NCBI GenBank assembly: GCA_002317475.1 | Contig: DCIS01000095.1 | Coordinates: forward strand, 15,067-31,380 | DNA: 16,314 bases | Direction of reading: 5' to 3' | Source: Prevotellaceae bacterium UBA1720 | GTDB taxonomy: Bacteria > Bacteroidota > Bacteroidia > Bacteroidales > Bacteroidaceae | The notes under the pieces: model-generated | The model's input: the letters and a program-made list of their open reading frames with translations, nothing else | What the model was told of the DNA's origin: nothing | Databases searched by the model: none | Made by a program: the position numbers and the translations under genes | Shown: piece by piece, positions 13,587 through 16,314 of the stretch | Layout of the letters: every line of letters starts with the position of its first letter | Numbering within the stretch: position 1 is the stretch's first letter

Positions 13587-15005
13587 ATGAAAAAGATGAA
13601 AAAGATAACGATACTTTTTGCTCTTGCTTTTGCTTACACAACTATGGCTATGCCCATAACAAGGAAGGAAGGTAAAACGCAAACAAAAGCACAAATATCT
13701 GAGGATGAAGTACAAGACTCAGTACAATACTTCAAGACATTTGCAGACTCCTTGCAGAAACTTATTGATACGTACAAAAGTGCCGACAATGATAACGTGA
13801 ATAGTGGATTGACAACCAATATAAGTCCCTATTTCTATCAGCTGATTACACCCGGTACTTTCTATCTGCAACCTATTCGTCAGATACTAACACCCAATTG
13901 GAAAGTCGAGAATGACAGAGAGGAGAATATTGTCTCAAGCGAGACATTGACTGATGCCGAATTATCACGACTATACTATTCACATCAGGCATTAGGTTCA
14001 ATGTACACCTTCTATCCATCATTGATATCTGTCACAGAAGATCAGTTGACTACTGATGGTAAGGTCGTAAACGACGTGGATGTGCCTATTAAATACGAAA
14101 AAAACGAACAAGTTGATTATTCACTTGCAGAGCTTGAACAAGAAGAAGTAGGGCAGGTTGATGCCATTGTCAGAAAGCCTAATTTCTGGACTCTAAAGGG
14201 TAGCAATTCACTGGATCTTACACAGAACTATGCCACAGACAACTGGTTTCAAGGTAAAGCGAATCATTACAATGTACAAGGTATAATTGCAGTTGAAGCA
14301 AATTTCAACAACAAACGGAAGATTCAATGGGATAATCGCTTGGACTTACAACTAGGATTTCAGACCAATCAGGATAATGAGTATCAAAAGTTCAAACCAA
14401 CTAATAATCTTGTTCGTATCAACACAAAATTAGGTATCAAAGCAGCCAAGAATTGGAATTATGCACTTAGTGTAAAGGCTGAAAGTCAGTTGGTTCCAAA
14501 TAATAATTATGACAAGAATGGCAACAAATCCTGCATTACTGATTTCTTGTCTCCGCTGAATGTTGACGTAGCACTTGGTATTGACTGGAAATGGAATCTC
14601 AAGCGTTTCTCTGGTTCATTAATGTTGGCACCAGGTACATATAATTTTAAATATGTAGACCGTATTGATTTGGCTGGAAGATATCTGGGTAGTGATAGAA
14701 AAGAGCATCATAGCAAACACACATTCGGTCCATCTGCAACAGCCAGATTCAATTGGAAAATTGCCAACAATATCAGTTGGGATAGTCGTCTTTATTGGAT
14801 TACAAACTTGCACTATACCAACATCGAATTTGAAAATACCATTACTTTTAGTATCAACAAATACCTGACATCAAAATTCTACTTCTATCCACGTTTCAAC
14901 GATACAAGTATCAAGAATCGTATGCCTGACGATGAAGGGAAAAACACAGGTACTTATTGGATGTTCAAGGAATGGTTGAGCCTTGGCGTCTCATATAACT
15001 GGTAA
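13587..15005 (+). CDS. DUF3078 domain protein, secreted or outer-membrane, 472 aa
   Basis: A Bacteroidetes-specific protein with a signal peptide (MKKMKKITILFALAFAYTTMA, cut near residue 21). A Ser/Asp/Glu-rich spacer follows to about residue 200. From FWTLKGSNSLDLTQNYATDNWFQGKANHYNVQG onward the sequence matches the DUF3078 pattern, in which a Trp/Phe-rich opening is followed by alternating aromatic strands with long polar loops. The strands continue to the end (WLSLGVSYNW), giving an aromatic C-terminus as in outer-membrane barrels. The function of the family is not known to me. The start could be 13587 or 13596; both give MKK-type signal sequences. It diverges from yidC across 141 bases and converges on the alkaline phosphatase. 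A 13-bp hairpin encloses its stop codon. Confidence 0.85.
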   Translation: MKKMKKITILFALAFAYTTMAMPITRKEGKTQTKAQISEDEVQDSVQYFKTFADSLQKLIDTYKSADNDNVNSGLTTNISPYFYQLITPGTFYLQPIRQILTPNWKVENDREENIVSSETLTDAELSRLYYSHQALGSMYTFYPSLISVTEDQLTTDGKVVNDVDVPIKYEKNEQVDYSLAELEQEEVGQVDAIVRKPNFWTLKGSNSLDLTQNYATDNWFQGKANHYNVQGIIAVEANFNNKRKIQWDNRLDLQLGFQTNQDNEYQKFKPTNNLVRINTKLGIKAAKNWNYALSVKAESQLVPNNNYDKNGNKSCITDFLSPLNVDVALGIDWKWNLKRFSGSLMLAPGTYNFKYVDRIDLAGRYLGSDRKEHHSKHTFGPSATARFNWKIANNISWDSRLYWITNLHYTNIEFENTITFSINKYLTSKFYFYPRFNDTSIKNRMPDDEGKNTGTYWMFKEWLSLGVSYNW

Positions 15006-15019
15006 AACGCCAAGGCTCA
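14977..15019 (+). terminator. Perfect 13-bp hairpin spanning the DUF3078 stop codon
   Basis: TGAGCCTTGGCGT (14977-14989) pairs without mismatch with ACGCCAAGGCTCA (15007-15019); the 17-base loop contains the stop codon (15003-15005). The stem is GC-rich, but only a short broken T stretch (15028-15033) follows several bases later. It may therefore be an mRNA 3' stability element or a weak terminator rather than a classical one. Confidence 0.7.
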
Positions 15020-15042
15020 CTCAAACCTTTCTTAGTGGTGAA

Positions 15043-15082
15043 TCAATGTCCTTATTATGTTATTAAACATAATGCCCATTGA
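15043..15082. terminator. AT-rich hairpin between convergent genes
   Basis: ATTATGTT (15054-15061) pairs perfectly with AACATAAT (15066-15073) around the loop ATTA. An outer stem TCAATG/CATTGA (15043-15048 with 15077-15082) extends it across a small internal loop. It lies just past the end of the alkaline phosphatase gene and after the DUF3078 hairpin. It could end transcription from either side, though no strong T run follows on either strand. Confidence 0.4.
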
Positions 15083-15085
15083 AAT

Positions 15086-16314
15086 CTACTTCGCAAAATA
15101 CTTCAAAATGTCCTTATTTATATAAAAAGTATTTGTTTTGTCTACATAAATTGTAAGAGTTGGCATTTCCAGAACTTGTGTTGATGTGATGCGTTTTCCC
15201 TTGAGAGTTTGCAATTCAACAATGTTGGTGTTTGCCTGTAAGCTCAATTGTTTGCCTTTGGAGAGTTTATCTTTGGGATTACCTTTAATAATGAGCGTCT
15301 TTGTGTCTTTACCATTCTGTTTGCTGTCGATGATCTCAAATGAGTTTTCTGTCAGCAAAGTCTTATGAGAAACAAAATGCTCTGCAGTAAGGCTGTCCAA
15401 AGATTCGTGTGTTGTGCCAATCAGATTACAGAGGTATTCATTCAGTCTGATGTTTGACAACATACCATAAGGACGTAATTCCTGCTGAGGATGATATGCT
15501 GCCAGGAATACATCTTCACCTGTATGACCATTTGTTGTAAATGCCAGACCGGTACGCTCTGTCATAAACTGTGCTACCATACGACTCAAACCGCTGCTAT
15601 ACAAAGCTCCTCTTACGGGTTTACGGTCATCTTTTGGTATGGGACTCTTCTCATATTCCTTGCAGTTGTTCAGAGCTTGCATTTCGCGTTCTGTAATCTC
15701 AAAACCACACAATTCTTTGAATACTTTCTGCACGTCTGAATTAGGAACATGATTCAGACGATATGCCACAACATCACTTGATGCCTTAAATCCGCTCAGT
15801 CCATCAAATTGCTTGCTCATGGGTGTTGTAGCATAGCCTCCCCAGTCACGACGACCAATACTGATACCGCTGTTACCATGGTCTGGTACAACAATAACTG
15901 CTGTGTTACCATCTTTCTTTGCAAATTCAAAGGCCTCCTTACATGCCTTGTCAAAAGCCAGGAAATCATGTATCATACCTGCTGGATCATTGGTATGTGC
16001 AGCCCAGTCTACTTTGCTACCTTCTACCATCAGGAAGAATCCATTAGGGTTCTGACTTAGTTTCTGGATGGCAATTTTTGTCATTTCTGCAAGGGAAGGT
16101 TCTTTCTGTGGGTCGCGATCTATCTCAAATGCCATAGATTCATCGTTGAACAAGGCCCACATATCATTGCCTTTATAGGTACGCATGGCATTGATATCAT
16201 TACGGAATACACCATAGCCCTTTTCTTTCAGATAATTCTCGCATTCAACGGGTAAAATGCCTGCACCACCACCAATAAGTACATTGATACCATTGTGTGC
16301 CTGTTGAGGCATAA
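15086..16314 (-). CDS. Alkaline phosphatase (PhoA superfamily), C-terminal part
   Basis: A periplasmic or secreted metal-dependent phosphomonoesterase whose 5' end lies beyond the right edge. Counting from the first in-window Met (base 16312, probably internal), the metal-binding motifs are E97 with D102 and H106 in VEGSKVDWAAH, D144-H145 in VVPDHGNSG, and H263 in TTNGHTGED. These are the conserved zinc and magnesium ligand blocks of the family. The phosphorylated Ser and the first metal Asp are not in the window. After the catalytic core (ending near residue 305) about 100 further residues form a Thr/Lys-rich beta-type segment (KTLIIKGNPKDKL, LSLQANTNIVELQTLKG, LTIYVDKTNTFYINKD). This is an appended C-terminal domain absent from E. 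coli PhoA. It converges on the DUF3078 gene and ends with TAG. Confidence 0.92.
   Translation of the reverse strand, partial: MPQQAHNGINVLIGGGAGILPVECENYLKEKGYGVFRNDINAMRTYKGNDMWALFNDESMAFEIDRDPQKEPSLAEMTKIAIQKLSQNPNGFFLMVEGSKVDWAAHTNDPAGMIHDFLAFDKACKEAFEFAKKDGNTAVIVVPDHGNSGISIGRRDWGGYATTPMSKQFDGLSGFKASSDVVAYRLNHVPNSDVQKVFKELCGFEITEREMQALNNCKEYEKSPIPKDDRKPVRGALYSSGLSRMVAQFMTERTGLAFTTNGHTGEDVFLAAYHPQQELRPYGMLSNIRLNEYLCNLIGTTHESLDSLTAEHFVSHKTLLTENSFEIIDSKQNGKDTKTLIIKGNPKDKLSKGKQLSLQANTNIVELQTLKGKRITSTQVLEMPTLTIYVDKTNTFYINKDILKYFAK

Noticed and set aside
13467..13715. 82-codon minus-strand frame upstream of yidC
   Set aside because: It overlaps the start of the DUF3078 gene on the opposite strand and the divergent promoter region; the translation is Phe/Tyr/Cys-rich noise from A-rich DNA.

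Overview
The window looks like chromosome of a Bacteroidales bacterium, most likely a Prevotella-type species. Evidence: the end of an NQR (Na+-pumping) operon, a menaquinone methyltransferase, an LptD of the Bacteroidetes type, a protein closely matching Porphyromonas gingivalis dipeptidyl peptidase 5, a DUF3078 outer-membrane-type protein, and -7 promoter boxes of the Bacteroidetes form TAnnTTTG. The genus is inferred from remembered family sequences, not from a search.

Layout. Positions 1-274 hold the 3' end of nqrF and its terminator. Positions 290-829 encode a small HD-domain hydrolase. Positions 830-1369 are a repeat-rich non-coding stretch containing an 11-bp tandem repeat, a TACGTA-rich patch and three exact copies of a 23-bp repeat. 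Positions 1370-4453 encode LptD. Every gene from 13445 down to 4482 then lies on the minus strand. In transcription order these are yidC, dpp5, a DUF559 nuclease-like gene, an MFS transporter, trmD, a zeta-toxin-like kinase, a 51-aa small protein, a FlK-like hotdog thioesterase, a 128-aa unknown protein and menG. Divergent from yidC is a DUF3078 gene (13587-15005). It converges on the C-terminal part of an alkaline phosphatase that runs off the right edge.

How the genes fit together. Much of the window serves the envelope: LptD inserts LPS in the outer membrane, YidC inserts inner-membrane proteins, DPP5 and alkaline phosphatase act on nutrients in the periplasm, and NqrF and MenG belong to the respiratory chain. 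The trmD-to-menG block is tightly packed. The zeta-like kinase, the 51-aa gene and the thioesterase are joined by two successive 4-nt ATGA overlaps.

Most interesting points. (1) The zeta-like kinase and the 51-aa gene may form a two-gene toxin-antitoxin-like module inside a housekeeping gene string. (2) Three 23-bp repeats upstream of lptD (two direct, one inverted) could form mutually exclusive stems. (3) A pair of GC-rich inverted repeats with G-quadruplex potential brackets the DUF559 + MFS pair, and one copy sits just upstream of the trmD start codon. (4) A perfect 13-bp hairpin holds the DUF3078 stop codon in its loop. None of these could be tested here with database searches or folding software.
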